Below, in pieces: positions 24,929 through 34,211 of a DNA stretch of 64,000 nt (positions within the stretch are counted from its first letter, which is position 1; each line of letters begins with the position of its first letter). Below the pieces are notes generated by a model. The model did no database searches. It was not told the origin of the DNA and was given only the letters and a program-made list of their open reading frames with translations. Source of the DNA: Micromonospora musae (GTDB lineage: Bacteria > Actinomycetota > Actinomycetes > Mycobacteriales > Micromonosporaceae). The translations under genes were made by a program, and so were the position numbers. The stretch lies in assembly GCF_003626635.1 (NCBI RefSeq), contig NZ_RAZT01000007.1:342749-406748 (forward strand), read 5' to 3'.

Positions 24929-25576
24929 ATGGCACACCTGTTGCACATCGACTCGAGCATCCGCGGCGAGCACTCGGTGAGCCGCCGGCTCACCGCCCGG
25001 GCCGCCGCCGCCTGGCAGGCCGCCCACCCCGGGGGCACGGTGACCTACCGCGACCTCGGCAAGCAGCCGCTGCCGCACCTGGACGAGGCGGGCGGCCTCG
25101 CCCGGCTGACGCCGCTCGACCAGCACACTCCCGCCCAGCGCGCGTCCTGGGAGCTCAGTGAGCAGCTGGTCGCCGAGGTGCAGCAGGCCAGCACGGTCCT
25201 GCTGGGCCTCCCGCTCTACAACTACGGCGCGCCGAGCAGCGTGAAGACCTGGGTGGACCACCTCATCGCGCCCGGCATCGCGTTCGACCCGGCGACGGGC
25301 GCCGGCCTGCTCGGTGGGCGCGAGTTCGTCGTGCTGATGAGTCGGGGCGGCGGCTACGGCCCGGGCACCCCGCGCGAGGGCTGGGACCACGCCGAGCCCT
25401 GGCTGCCGCACGGCATCTCGCAGACCGGTCTGGAGCCGACCTTCATCGCCGCCGAGCTGACCCTCGCCCCGGTGATGCCGGCCATGGCCGAACTCATCCC
25501 GCTGCACGAGCAGAGCCTCACGGCGGCCGAGCGCTCCATCGACGGACTCTGGGCGCCGGCCAGCGCCGCTGCCTGA
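24929..25576 (+). CDS. azoR: FMN-dependent NADH-azoreductase
   Basis: 215 residues of the flavodoxin-like NAD(P)H-quinone/azo reductase family: LLHIDSSIRGEHSVSRRLTA (phosphate-binding), GLPLYNYGAPSSVKTWVDH (FMN loop), VVLMSRGGGYG. It reduces quinones and azo compounds by two-electron transfer. GGAGAG is nine bases before the ATG. A TTG two codons earlier is less likely. Regulated from the shared operator with the MarR gene. Confidence 0.9.
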   Translation: MAHLLHIDSSIRGEHSVSRRLTARAAAAWQAAHPGGTVTYRDLGKQPLPHLDEAGGLARLTPLDQHTPAQRASWELSEQLVAEVQQASTVLLGLPLYNYGAPSSVKTWVDHLIAPGIAFDPATGAGLLGGREFVVLMSRGGGYGPGTPREGWDHAEPWLPHGISQTGLEPTFIAAELTLAPVMPAMAELIPLHEQSLTAAERSIDGLWAPASAAA

Positions 25577-25601
25577 GCCGGATCCCCGTCACCGGCGCGA
25601 A

Positions 25602-25635
25602 CGGGATGGCCGCTCCACCTGGAGCGGCCATCCCG
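25602..25635 (+). terminator. Terminator hairpin after azoreductase
   Basis: Perfect 16-bp stem (CGGGATGGCCGCTCCA and complement) with a minimal loop, 26 bases after the stop codon. Strong intrinsic-type hairpin without a T run. Confidence 0.75.
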
Positions 25636-26118
25636 CGCCCGTCGCCTGTCGGGTCCGACGACCGATCCGTCGGCTCCCGGGCCTGTCGCCTCCGAGGCTC
25701 AATCGGCTTCCGGGCTCGTGCGGGTCTCGTGCCCTTCGACCGGATCCGGGCCGGCGTGACGACATCGAGGACGACCAGCGCGGGCCGGTCGTGTCCACGT
25801 TCCACCGTCGCCGACGAATCGCCGCCGAGCGGGCCCCGCCGGATCGACCCGTCCCGATCCGTTCGGCTGAGGAGAACCGGCTGTAAGGCGCTTTCTCCTC
25901 GGCGCGAGGCTTGCTACGTTGTGGCGGCTTGGAACTGCCAGTGGGGGAGAGCCGTCGATCTCGATTCGGTACGGCGTCATTGGCACAGGCACGACGGGGG
26001 AACTTCATAGCATCGCGTCCGGGGTTGGTGCCTCGGTCGTCGTCTCCCGTCTTGTCGGACGCACCCTCGTGCGGGCTGTTCCGAGTTCCTCGTTAGTCGA
26101 ACGACGGGATACGAATCA
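25636..26118. other. Gene-free region upstream of the secreted protease
   Basis: About 480 bases with no convincing reading frame. The last 200 bases are less GC-rich and probably contain the protease promoter and a leader. I see no riboswitch or other clear structure. Confidence 0.4.
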
Positions 26119-27930
26119 GTGGCTGAACTGTCAGCATCCGTAGGCGTCAGACGACGCTGGTCGGCGGGCATCCTGGCGGGCCTCGCCCTCGCGGCTGTGG
26201 CGGCCGTCGCCCCCGCGACCGCGGCCCAGGCCGCCCCCGCCGGAGACGGCGTCTTCAACGCGGCGAGCTCGCAGAACGACCGCAAGAGCAAGCTGCCGAA
26301 CCTGCACAAGGGGAAGCTCGCGCTCCCCGACCCGGGCCCGATGGGCCGTCGGTTCCAGACCGGCTCGGACCACGCCCCGAAGATCTTCCAGGGGACGTTC
26401 GCCAGCGCCTCGGAGTTCCCGTACATCGTGGGTATCGTCACCACGTTCCGGGAGGGCCAGGACCTCTACTGGTACTGGTGCACCGGCACGATCATCGCCC
26501 CGAACAAGGTGCTGACGGCCGCGCACTGCACCGCGGACGGGCCGGGCACCACCCGGGTCATCGCCGGTAACGACCGGATCGTCGACGGAGACGGCAACAT
26601 CCTCGTTGGCAGCGGGTACGCCGCCGAGGTCGCCTCGACCTGGACTCACCCGGGCTGGAACATCGCCCAGCAGTACGCCGACCCCGAGAACGCGCCGATC
26701 CTCGACGACGTCTCGGTGCTCACGCTGAAGCAGAACCTGCCCAGCGAGTACACCCCCGTCACGCTGAGCCCGCAGGGCGACCAGACGCCGTACACGGCGG
26801 GCACCCCGGCGGTCATCGCCGGCTACGGCAAGACCTACGACGGTGAGCCGAAGCCGGACAGCCGGCTGCGCAAGGCGACCGTCAACATGCGGTCGAACAG
26901 CGAATGCTCGGCGCCGGGGCTCTACTACCCCGACCGGATGATCTGCGCCGGTTCGGGCACTCCCGCCGCGCCGAGCAGCGACACCTGCGGCGGCGACTCG
27001 GGCGGGCCGCTGCTGGTGGGCGGCGTCCAGGTCGGCATCACCGACTGGGGCTTCGTTCCGTGTGGCTCGTCTCCCGGCTATTACGAGCGGCTGAGCTACT
27101 ACCGCAACTCCATCATGGAGGACCTGACCCGTCCGGCGCTGATCAACGCGGACTGGTCCGGCGACGGTCACACCGACCTGCTCGCCCGGGACAGCGCCGG
27201 TAGGCTCCACCTGATCTACGGCAGCGGCTTCTCCAACGACGGGTACGGCGGCTTCTACACCAGCAAGCAGATCGGCACCGGCTGGTCGAGCATGAAGCGG
27301 GTCTTCCGGGTCTACAACTGGAACGGCGACAAGAAGCCGTCCGTCATGGCTGTGAAGACCAACGGTGAGCTGGTCATCTACGACACCGACGGCAAGGGCA
27401 ACTGGGTCGGTGACGCCCGGAGGATCGGCACCGGCTGGGGGAACTTCACCGCGCTCATGGTGACGAACAACTGGATGGGCAACAACCGACCGAGCCTGCT
27501 GGCCCGCAAGTCCAACGGCGACCTGATCCGCTACACCAGCAACGGTACGGGCGGCTGGGAGAACCCGGCGGGCACCCGGATCGGCACCGGCTGGAACGGC
27601 TTCAACCTGTTCATCACCCCGGGCGCCTGGAAGGGCGACGGCCTCGAGGTGGTCATCGGCCGGACCTCGACCGGCTACCTGAAGATGTACCAGTCCGACG
27701 GGCGGGGCGGCTGGACCAACCCGGCGGGCACCATCATCGGCAGCGGCTGGGCCAGCTACAAGAACATCATGATTCCGGGCGACTGGAGCGGCGACAACAT
27801 GATGGACCTGCTGGGCATCAACAGCAGCAACCAGATGCGGCTCTACACGACCAACGGTCGTGGCGCCTGGGTCGACGGAAGTGGCAAGGTCATCTCCACC
27901 GGCTGGGGTGCCTTCAACCTGGTCCTCTGA
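26119..27930 (+). CDS. Secreted trypsin-like serine protease with FG-GAP/VCBS repeats
   Basis: 603 residues. Signal peptide at 1-39 (ends AAQAAP), short pro-region, then an S1 domain with His136 (TAAHC), Asp197 (DDVSVL) and Ser294 (GGDSGGPL) plus paired Cys. The C-terminal 250 residues form about five FG-GAP-like repeats (ADWSGDGHTDLLARDSAG, NWNGDKKPSVMAV, GTGWNGFNLF), probably a beta-propeller for binding. Extracellular proteolysis, with the repeats perhaps targeting polymer or cell surface. The GTG start follows the intergenic region. Single gene with a strong terminator. Confidence 0.9.
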   Translation: MAELSASVGVRRRWSAGILAGLALAAVAAVAPATAAQAAPAGDGVFNAASSQNDRKSKLPNLHKGKLALPDPGPMGRRFQTGSDHAPKIFQGTFASASEFPYIVGIVTTFREGQDLYWYWCTGTIIAPNKVLTAAHCTADGPGTTRVIAGNDRIVDGDGNILVGSGYAAEVASTWTHPGWNIAQQYADPENAPILDDVSVLTLKQNLPSEYTPVTLSPQGDQTPYTAGTPAVIAGYGKTYDGEPKPDSRLRKATVNMRSNSECSAPGLYYPDRMICAGSGTPAAPSSDTCGGDSGGPLLVGGVQVGITDWGFVPCGSSPGYYERLSYYRNSIMEDLTRPALINADWSGDGHTDLLARDSAGRLHLIYGSGFSNDGYGGFYTSKQIGTGWSSMKRVFRVYNWNGDKKPSVMAVKTNGELVIYDTDGKGNWVGDARRIGTGWGNFTALMVTNNWMGNNRPSLLARKSNGDLIRYTSNGTGGWENPAGTRIGTGWNGFNLFITPGAWKGDGLEVVIGRTSTGYLKMYQSDGRGGWTNPAGTIIGSGWASYKNIMIPGDWSGDNMMDLLGINSSNQMRLYTTNGRGAWVDGSGKVISTGWGAFNLVL

Positions 27931-27958
27931 TCCCGGGACAATCGCACCGACATCGACG

Positions 27959-27995
27959 AAGGGGCCCGCAACCGATCGGTTGCGGGCCCCTTTCC
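27959..27995. terminator. Bidirectional intrinsic terminator
   Basis: Perfect 30-base palindrome (arms GGGGCCCGCAACCGA and complement) flanked by AA and TTT, between the convergent protease and korB genes. Confidence 0.85.
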
Positions 27996-28041
27996 CGTCG
28001 TCCAGCCCGGCGCAGCCGGGCGCGGTCTTATGAAACAGACC

Positions 28042-29076
28042 CTAGAGGATCGTCCAGGTGTCCCCGCTGCTCAGGAGGCCGGCGAGCTGCTGCTCGGGAG
28101 TCTCGGTGACCTCCGCCCGGGCGGCGTCGAGCTGGGCGCGTACCACGTTCTCGTAGGACGGCCGCTCGACCGCGCGGAACACCCCGATCGGGGTGTTGCG
28201 CAGGTCCAGCCCGGGCAGCCGGGAGAGCGCGAAGGCGTACGCCGGGTCGGTGACGGTCGCGTCGTGCACGACGATCTCCTCCGGGCGGGTCGCCGCGGTC
28301 TCCCGTACCTCCAGGCCGAAGCCGCCCGGCGGGTGTACGACGCAGAACTGCCCGTCCTTGCCGAACGTGATCGGCTGCCCGTGCTCCAGCCGGATCAGGT
28401 AGTCGTCGCGGATCCCGTGCTCCTTGAGCGGTTCGAACGCGCCGTCGTTGAAGATGTTGCAGTTCTGGTAGATCTCCACGAAGGCGGAGCCCTCGTGCTC
28501 GGCGGCCGCCCGGAGCACCGACTGGAGGTGCTTGCGGTCGGAGTCGATGGTGCGGGCCACGAAGGTCGCCTCCGCGCCGAGCGCCAGCGAGAGCGGGTTG
28601 AACGGCGCGTCCGCCGAGCCGACCGGAGTCGACTTGGTGATCTTTCCGACCTCGGAGGTGGGAGAATACTGCCCCTTGGTCAGCCCGTAGATCCGGTTGT
28701 TGAAGAGAAGGATCTTGAGGTTGACGTTGCGCCGCAGCGCGTGGATCAGGTGGTTGCCGCCGATGGAGAGCGCGTCACCGTCACCGGTGACCACCCAGAC
28801 CGAGAGGTCCGGCCGGGTGGCCGACAGGCCGGTGGCGATCGCCGGGGCGCGGCCGTGGATCGAGTGCATCCCGTACGTGTTCATGTAGTACGGGAAGCGG
28901 GAGGAGCAGCCGATGCCGGAGATGAAGACGATCCGCTCGCGCGGGATGTTCAGCTCCGGCATGAAGCCCTGAACGGCCGCCAGGATCGCGTAGTCACCGC
29001 AACCGGGGCACCAGCGCACCTCCTGGTCGGACTTGAAGTCCTTGGCGGTGAGCTTGAGGGCGATGGGCTCAGACAT
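28042..29076 (-). CDS. korB: 2-oxoacid:ferredoxin oxidoreductase, beta subunit
   Basis: 344 residues. Cys motif WCPGCGDY, conserved GIGCSSRFPYYM, thiamine-diphosphate motif GDGDALSIGGNHLIHALRRN and LLFNNRIYGLTKGQYSPTS are all present. With KorA it oxidises 2-oxoglutarate (or pyruvate) to the acyl-CoA, passing electrons to ferredoxin. This is the oxygen-tolerant two-subunit actinobacterial type. Its ATG overlaps the korA stop by eight bases, so translation is coupled. Confidence 0.93.
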   Translation of the reverse strand: MSEPIALKLTAKDFKSDQEVRWCPGCGDYAILAAVQGFMPELNIPRERIVFISGIGCSSRFPYYMNTYGMHSIHGRAPAIATGLSATRPDLSVWVVTGDGDALSIGGNHLIHALRRNVNLKILLFNNRIYGLTKGQYSPTSEVGKITKSTPVGSADAPFNPLSLALGAEATFVARTIDSDRKHLQSVLRAAAEHEGSAFVEIYQNCNIFNDGAFEPLKEHGIRDDYLIRLEHGQPITFGKDGQFCVVHPPGGFGLEVRETAATRPEEIVVHDATVTDPAYAFALSRLPGLDLRNTPIGVFRAVERPSYENVVRAQLDAARAEVTETPEQQLAGLLSSGDTWTIL

Positions 29077-30916
29077 TCTTGAGGACCTCTTCCAGCATCG
29101 TCTCCAGCTCCGCGGCGGTGAAGGGCAGGCCGCGGACCTGGTTGTAGCCGATCGCGTCGACCAGGTACTTCGCGCGGATCACGTGCGCCAGCTGGCCGAG
29201 GTTCATCTCGGGGATGACCACGCGGTCGTAGGAACGGAGCACCGTGCCGAGGTTGGCCGGCATCGGGGCGAGGTGGCGCAGGTGCGCCTGCGCCACCGAG
29301 AGCCCGCGCTGACGCAGGCCGCGGCAGGCGGCGCCGATCGGCCCGTACGTCGAGCCCCAGCCGAGCACCAGCACCCGGGCGTCGCCGTCGGGGTCCTCGA
29401 CCTCGACGTCCGGCACCGGGATCGTCTCGATGCGGGCGGCGCGGGTGCGGACCATGAAGTCGTGGTTCGCCGGGTCGTAGGAGATGTCGCCGGTCTTGTC
29501 GGCCTTCTCCAGCCCGCCGATCCGGTGCTCCAGACCGGGGGTGCCGGGGATGGCCCACGGGCGGGCCAGCGTTTCCGGGTCGCGCAGGTACGGCAGGAAG
29601 GTGGTGCCGTCCTCGCCGTTGGGCGTGGTCGCGAACTCCACCCGCAGGTCGGGCAGGGAGTCGACGTCGGGCAGCAGCCACGGTTCGGAGCCGTTCGCGA
29701 CGTAGTTGTCCGACAGCAGGATCACCGGAGTGCGGTAGGTGAGGGCGATCCGGGCCGCCTCCAGGGCCGCGTAGAAGCAGTCCGCGGGCGACTTCGGGGC
29801 GATCACCGCGACCGGGGCCTCGCCGTGGCGGCCGTTGAGGGCCATGTTCAGGTCGGCCTGTTCGGTCTTCGTCGGCATGCCGGTCGAGGGCCCGGCCCGC
29901 TGCACGTCGACGATGAGCAGCGGCAGCTCCAGCGCCACCGCCAGGGAGATCGTCTCGCTCTTGAGGGCGACGCCCGGGCCGCTGGTGGTGGTGATGCCGA
30001 GCGCCCCGCCGTACGACGCGCCGAGCGCTGCGCCGACCGCGGCGATCTCGTCCTCGGCCTGCATGGTGAGCACGCCGAACTTCTTGTGCTTGCTCAGCTC
30101 GTGCAGGATGTCCGAGGCCGGGGTGATCGGGTAGGCGCCGAGGAAGACCGGCAGCCCGGAGCGGACGCCCGCGGCGACCAGGCCGAGCGAGAGCGCCGCG
30201 TTGCCGGTGATGTTGCGGTAGGTGCCGGGCGGCATCTTCGCCGGCTTGACCTCGTAGCGGACCGCGAAGTCCTCGGTCGTCTCGCCGAAGTTCCAGCCGG
30301 CCCGGAAGGCCGCCACGTTCGCCGCCACAAGCTCCGGCCGGCGGGCGAACTTGCGCTCCAGGAAGCGCAGCGTCGACTCGTACGGGCGGGAGTACATCCA
30401 GGAGAGCAGCCCGAGGGCGAACATGTTCTTGGCCCGCTCGGCGTCCTTCTTGGACACGTCCTGGTCGGCGAGGGCACCGACGGTCATCGAGGTGAGCGCG
30501 ACCGGGTGCACCGCGTAGCCGGCGAGCGTGTCGTCCTCGAGCGGGCTCGCCTGGTAGCCGACCTTGGAAAGGTTGCGCTTGGTGAACTCGTCGGTGTTCA
30601 CGATGATGTCCGCGCCGCGCGGGAGGTCGGCCAGGTTGGCCTTGAGCGCGGCCGGGTTCATGGCCACCAGCACGTTCGGCGCGTCGCCGGGGGTGAGGAT
30701 GTCGTAGTCGGCGAAGTGCACCTGGAAGCTCGACACGCCCGGCAGGGTGCCGGCGGGTGCCCGGATCTCCGCGGGGAAGTTGGGCAGCGTGGAGATGTCG
30801 TTGCCGAGCTGGGCCGTTTCGGAGGTGAATCGGTCACCGGTCAGCTGCATGCCGTCGCCGGAGTCACCGGCGAACCGGATCACCACCCGGTCCAGTTGAC
30901 GGATCTGCTTGCTCAC
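29069..30916 (-). CDS. korA: 2-oxoacid:ferredoxin oxidoreductase, alpha subunit (gamma-alpha fusion)
   Basis: 615 residues. The N-terminal gamma domain starts RVVIRFAGDSGDGMQLTGDRF and runs to about residue 200. The alpha pyrimidine-binding domain contains GAYPITPASDILHELS and DEIAAVGAALGASYGG. A C-terminal transketolase-like domain ends the protein. First gene of the korAB operon. The GTG (MSKQIRQLDRV) is preceded by GAGGTG and gives the family N-terminus; the longer frame upstream is not conserved-looking. Confidence 0.93.
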   Translation of the reverse strand: MSKQIRQLDRVVIRFAGDSGDGMQLTGDRFTSETAQLGNDISTLPNFPAEIRAPAGTLPGVSSFQVHFADYDILTPGDAPNVLVAMNPAALKANLADLPRGADIIVNTDEFTKRNLSKVGYQASPLEDDTLAGYAVHPVALTSMTVGALADQDVSKKDAERAKNMFALGLLSWMYSRPYESTLRFLERKFARRPELVAANVAAFRAGWNFGETTEDFAVRYEVKPAKMPPGTYRNITGNAALSLGLVAAGVRSGLPVFLGAYPITPASDILHELSKHKKFGVLTMQAEDEIAAVGAALGASYGGALGITTTSGPGVALKSETISLAVALELPLLIVDVQRAGPSTGMPTKTEQADLNMALNGRHGEAPVAVIAPKSPADCFYAALEAARIALTYRTPVILLSDNYVANGSEPWLLPDVDSLPDLRVEFATTPNGEDGTTFLPYLRDPETLARPWAIPGTPGLEHRIGGLEKADKTGDISYDPANHDFMVRTRAARIETIPVPDVEVEDPDGDARVLVLGWGSTYGPIGAACRGLRQRGLSVAQAHLRHLAPMPANLGTVLRSYDRVVIPEMNLGQLAHVIRAKYLVDAIGYNQVRGLPFTAAELETMLEEVLKNV

Positions 30917-31127
30917 GCCTGCACCTCGCTTCGCTGCGCGCGGTGGCGGCCCGAGTTGCTGGTGATCCCGCCCTGCCCGGCCACGTGACCTCCCTGACGC
31001 ACCCCGCACCGCGCCGGCCGTGGGTGGTCCGGCCCGCATGTGGTTTCTCACCTCAGAGCCTACGTCGGACCGACCCGTCACCTTCCCCGGAGGTTCATCG
31101 TCCGGGACCGAATCGGGGGGTGAAATT

Positions 31128-31142
31128 CACCACTTAGTGGTG
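31128..31142. promoter_or_regulatory. Small palindrome upstream of korAB
   Basis: CACCAC-TTA-GTGGTG, a perfect inverted repeat about 210 bases upstream of korA and about 70 bases after the stop of the next minus-strand gene. Could be an operator or the stem of a terminator. The surrounding 296 bases hold no gene. Confidence 0.35.
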
Positions 31143-31212
31143 TTTCGCGTCCCGTGCGGTAATGGAGATCACCATCGGCCGATGTCCCCGCTGCGCCGAT
31201 CGGACCGCGACG

Positions 31213-32598
31213 TCACTCCCGCCCCGCCGACGCCGCTCCGGGCAGCCGTCGGCGCAGCGACGTGACGACCAGCCCGAGCGCCAGCGCGACGAGCAGCGTC
31301 GAGACCACCACGAGGACGATCGCGAGGCGTCGCTCCGGGCTGCCGGTCGGTGCGTCCGGCAGCCCTGCGCCGACGCCCAGGACGCCCTGCGAGCCCGTCG
31401 GCGCGGGAGCGGCCACCGGGGTGGCCAGCGCCACCGCGGCGCTGATCCGGAAGCTCATCTGCACCTGCCGGGTGCCCCCGCCGGAGGGCGCGAGCCGGGC
31501 GATCACCGCGCCCGCCAGCGGCGCGTCCCGCTGGGCGGCCGGCGTCGCCGCCACCGGCAGGCGCAGCTCCACGCGGTGCCCGGCGCGGACCGTCCCCAGG
31601 TCGCACCGGGTCCGGGTCTCCTCAAGCGGTACGCAGCCGGCGGGCGGCGCCGGCACGCTCACCCCGGCGGGCAACAGCACGTCGATCCGGCCGGCGGCGT
31701 CCACCGAGCCGGTGTTGGTGAGCCGTACGGCCAGGTCAGCGGCGGTCCCGCTGATGTCGAAGGTGACCTCGTCGGTGTCGAGGGCGATGCCCGCCGCCGG
31801 GGGTCCCGGCGGGAAGAGCACCGCGAAACCCTCGTCGTCGCCGACCCTCCCCGCCACTCCCGGCGCGGCGGCGGTGACCGCCACCGAACCGCCCAACGGC
31901 ATCCGCCGCCACGCGTCGCCGGCGACCCGGACCCGGATCAGGCTGCTGAACCGGGCGCCCGCCGGGGCCGTCCAATCCCCGCAGCGGTACCCGCCGCCGG
32001 CGGCCGGCGCGCAGCCGGCCGTGCCGGCGTCGGTCAACCCGGTGGGCAGCCGGTACGACAGGCCGACCCGGGCGGTCGCGCTCCCCGTGTTGGTGACGGT
32101 CACCTGCAGCGTGGTGACCGTGCTGCGCGCGTTCCAGTACCCGGCGGTCAGCGTGACGTCACCGGTCTCGATCCGGACTCCGAGCGGGTGCGCTGCGGGG
32201 GCGCTCTGCGGCGCCGACGGCTGCACGGAGGGCCTCGACGGCTTCGTGGGGGCGCCCGAGGTCGGCGCGGCCGTGGTGGGCGCCACCGTCTGCGGCGCGG
32301 TGGTGGTCGGCAGCGGCGGGTCGGTCGTGGGCGGCGGCCCGGTCTCCTGCGGCGGGTCGATGGTCGGTGGCGCGGTGGTGGGCCCGGGGTCGGTGGCGGT
32401 CGGCTCCGCCGTCGGCGTCTCGCCGCCCTGCTCTTCGGGGTCGGTGAGCACCGCGATCGGGCGGGTCGCCGGACCGGTGGGAGCGGCCGGGAGCGGCAGG
32501 ACGGCGAGCGCGGCGAACGCGCAGAGCACGACGGACATGCCGAGCGCGGGCAGGGCTCGCCGGCCCCGGCGTCCGGGTGGTACGTCCACGCTGGCCAT
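31213..32598 (-). CDS. Secreted/cell-surface protein with DUF11-like domains
   Basis: 461 residues: signal peptide (about 13-40), a Pro/Thr-rich stalk (residues 55-135), then two Ig-like DUF11-type segments (TLQVTVTNTGSATARVGLSYRLPTG; DLAVRLTNTGSVDAAGRIDVLLPAG). A C-terminal membrane helix (LAIVLVVVSTLLVALALGLVV) with an RRRLPG basic end closes it. Surface-exposed, membrane-anchored, of unknown function. No LPxTG. Divergent from nuoA. Confidence 0.7.
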   Translation of the reverse strand: MASVDVPPGRRGRRALPALGMSVVLCAFAALAVLPLPAAPTGPATRPIAVLTDPEEQGGETPTAEPTATDPGPTTAPPTIDPPQETGPPPTTDPPLPTTTAPQTVAPTTAAPTSGAPTKPSRPSVQPSAPQSAPAAHPLGVRIETGDVTLTAGYWNARSTVTTLQVTVTNTGSATARVGLSYRLPTGLTDAGTAGCAPAAGGGYRCGDWTAPAGARFSSLIRVRVAGDAWRRMPLGGSVAVTAAAPGVAGRVGDDEGFAVLFPPGPPAAGIALDTDEVTFDISGTAADLAVRLTNTGSVDAAGRIDVLLPAGVSVPAPPAGCVPLEETRTRCDLGTVRAGHRVELRLPVAATPAAQRDAPLAGAVIARLAPSGGGTRQVQMSFRISAAVALATPVAAPAPTGSQGVLGVGAGLPDAPTGSPERRLAIVLVVVSTLLVALALGLVVTSLRRRLPGAASAGRE

Positions 32599-32728
32599 CG
32601 GTCCTCCGGTGACGACGGATCAGGGGTCTCATCGTCGGCATGGTTGCCCGACGGCACCAGTCCCACCCGGAAACAAATCCGTAACGTGTCCGGTACCGGT
32701 CAATGAGCCGGGCGGTAGGCTGCCGACC

Positions 32729-33106
32729 GTGGACGGTTACCTGGGCTCGTACGCGACGCTCGGGCTCCTGCTGCTCGTCGGCGCGCTCTTCTTCGTGGCG
32801 GCGTTCGCCGCCAACCGGGTGCTGCGCCCGGCGCGTCCCGCCGAGCCGGCCGGTAAGCGGGCGAGCTACGAGTGCGGGATCGATCCGGTCGGCGGCGACT
32901 GGGCGCAGATGCAGATCCGCTACTACGTGTACGCGTACCTCTACGTGCTCTTCGCCGTCGAGGCGGTGTTCCTCTTCCCCTGGGCCGTCGTCTTCGACCG
33001 GCCGGGGTTCGGCCTGGTCACGGTCGTCGAGATGGCGATCTTCGTGGCGGTGCTGGCGCTCGGCATCCTCTACGCCTGGCGCCGCAACATCCTGCGCTGG
33101 ACCTGA
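32729..33106 (+). CDS. nuoA: NADH-quinone oxidoreductase subunit A (orphan copy)
   Basis: 125 residues with three membrane helices and the NuoA hallmarks: KRASYECGIDPVGGDWAQMQIRYY loop, then VYAYLYVLFAVEAVFLFPWAVVF and a C-terminal helix ending AWRRNILRW. Subunit A is part of the membrane arm of complex I near the quinone site. No other nuo gene follows; the next gene is folP-like on the other strand, so this is a lone copy. The GTG start is supported by the hydrophobic N-terminus. Confidence 0.88.
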   Translation: MDGYLGSYATLGLLLLVGALFFVAAFAANRVLRPARPAEPAGKRASYECGIDPVGGDWAQMQIRYYVYAYLYVLFAVEAVFLFPWAVVFDRPGFGLVTVVEMAIFVAVLALGILYAWRRNILRWT

Positions 33107-33190
33107 GCGCGCGACCGATTGACCGGTCGCTGTCGCGGGTGAACCGGTGTTCGCGGGTCGCCGGGCGACGAGCGCCGAGTGCCGGGCGGC

Positions 33191-34060
33191 TCAGGCGAGG
33201 CCGCGCCGGGTCGCCACCGGCGGGCGGTCGCCACGGATCGAGGCGACCATGTCGAGCACCCGACGGGTGGGCCGCACCTGATGGGCCCGGAACACCCGCG
33301 CGCCCAGCCAGGCGGAGACGGCGGTCGCGGCGAGGGTGCCCTCCAGCCGCTCGCCGACCGGCAGGTCCAGCGTCTCCCCGACGAAGTCCTTGTTGGAGAG
33401 CGCGACCAGCAGCGGCCAGCCGGTAGCGGTCAGCTCGTCGAGCCGACGGGTGATCTCCAGCGAGTGCCGGGTGTTCTTGCCGAAGTCGTGCGCCGGGTCG
33501 ATGAGGATCCCGTCGGGGCGTACCCCCAACCCGACCGCGCGCTCCGCGAGCCCGGTCACCGTGGTGACCACGTCGCCCACGACGTCGTCGAAGGCCGCCC
33601 GGTGCGGGCGGGTACGCGGTGCCAGCCCACCGGCGTGCGAGCAGACGAGCCCGGCGCCGGTCTCCGCGGCGACCCGGGCCAGCGCGGGGTCCGCGCCCGA
33701 CCAGGTGTCGTTGAGCAGGTCGGCCCCGGCGGCGACCGCCTCCACGGCGACCTCCGCCCGCCACGTGTCGATGGAGATCACCACGTCCGGGAAGGCGGCG
33801 CGGACGGCGGCGATGGTGCCGACCGTGCGGCGGATCTCCTCGGTCACGTCCACCTCGTCACCCGGGCCGGCCTTCACCCCGCCGATGTCGATGATCTCCG
33901 CGCCCTCGGTCACCGCCCGCTCCACCGCCCGCAGCGCGCTCTCCGCCTCGAACGTCGCCCCCCGGTCGAAGAACGAGTCCGGTGTGCGGTTGACGATCGC
34001 CATCACCACCAGCTCTCCGGCGGCGAACCTCCGCCCACCGAGCCGCAGCTCCCCGGCCAT
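33191..34060 (-). CDS. folP: Dihydropteroate synthase family protein
   Basis: 289 residues of the TIM-barrel pterin-binding family: VMAIVNRTPDSFFDRG, GAEIIDIGG, VISIDTW, DLLNDTWSG, ILIDPAHDFGKNTRHSLEI, PLLVALSNKDFVGETL, RAHQVRPTRRVLDMV. The usual GGxSTRPG loop is replaced by IGGVKAGPGDEV, so sulphonamide-target-like synthase activity is less sure. Actinobacteria often have a second, divergent FolP2 of this kind. GGGAGG precedes the ATG. Confidence 0.85.
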   Translation of the reverse strand: MAGELRLGGRRFAAGELVVMAIVNRTPDSFFDRGATFEAESALRAVERAVTEGAEIIDIGGVKAGPGDEVDVTEEIRRTVGTIAAVRAAFPDVVISIDTWRAEVAVEAVAAGADLLNDTWSGADPALARVAAETGAGLVCSHAGGLAPRTRPHRAAFDDVVGDVVTTVTGLAERAVGLGVRPDGILIDPAHDFGKNTRHSLEITRRLDELTATGWPLLVALSNKDFVGETLDLPVGERLEGTLAATAVSAWLGARVFRAHQVRPTRRVLDMVASIRGDRPPVATRRGLA

Positions 34061-34211
34061 TGCCGCCTCCCTCACCCCGAGCCCCGCGGGCGCTCCCCGC
34101 ACCGGCCGGTCCCGACGCTAACCGGTCCGCCCGCGCGGCGTTCGCACGGTCCGTCGGCCCGGCGTCGGTGGCGGGCTCGCTCCGGCCCGCTCGGCATGCC
34201 ACGATCTGTGC

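Noticed and set aside
28030..29082. Plus-strand open frame of 350 codons opposite korB
   Set aside because: Antisense shadow; the korB motifs are unambiguous.
29033..30988. Plus-strand open frame of 651 codons opposite korA
   Set aside because: Antisense shadow of a clear KorA protein; no ribosome-binding site or motif.
31213..32598. LPxTG-type anchor in the DUF11-like surface protein
   Set aside because: The C-terminus has a membrane helix and RRRLPG but no sortase motif before it.
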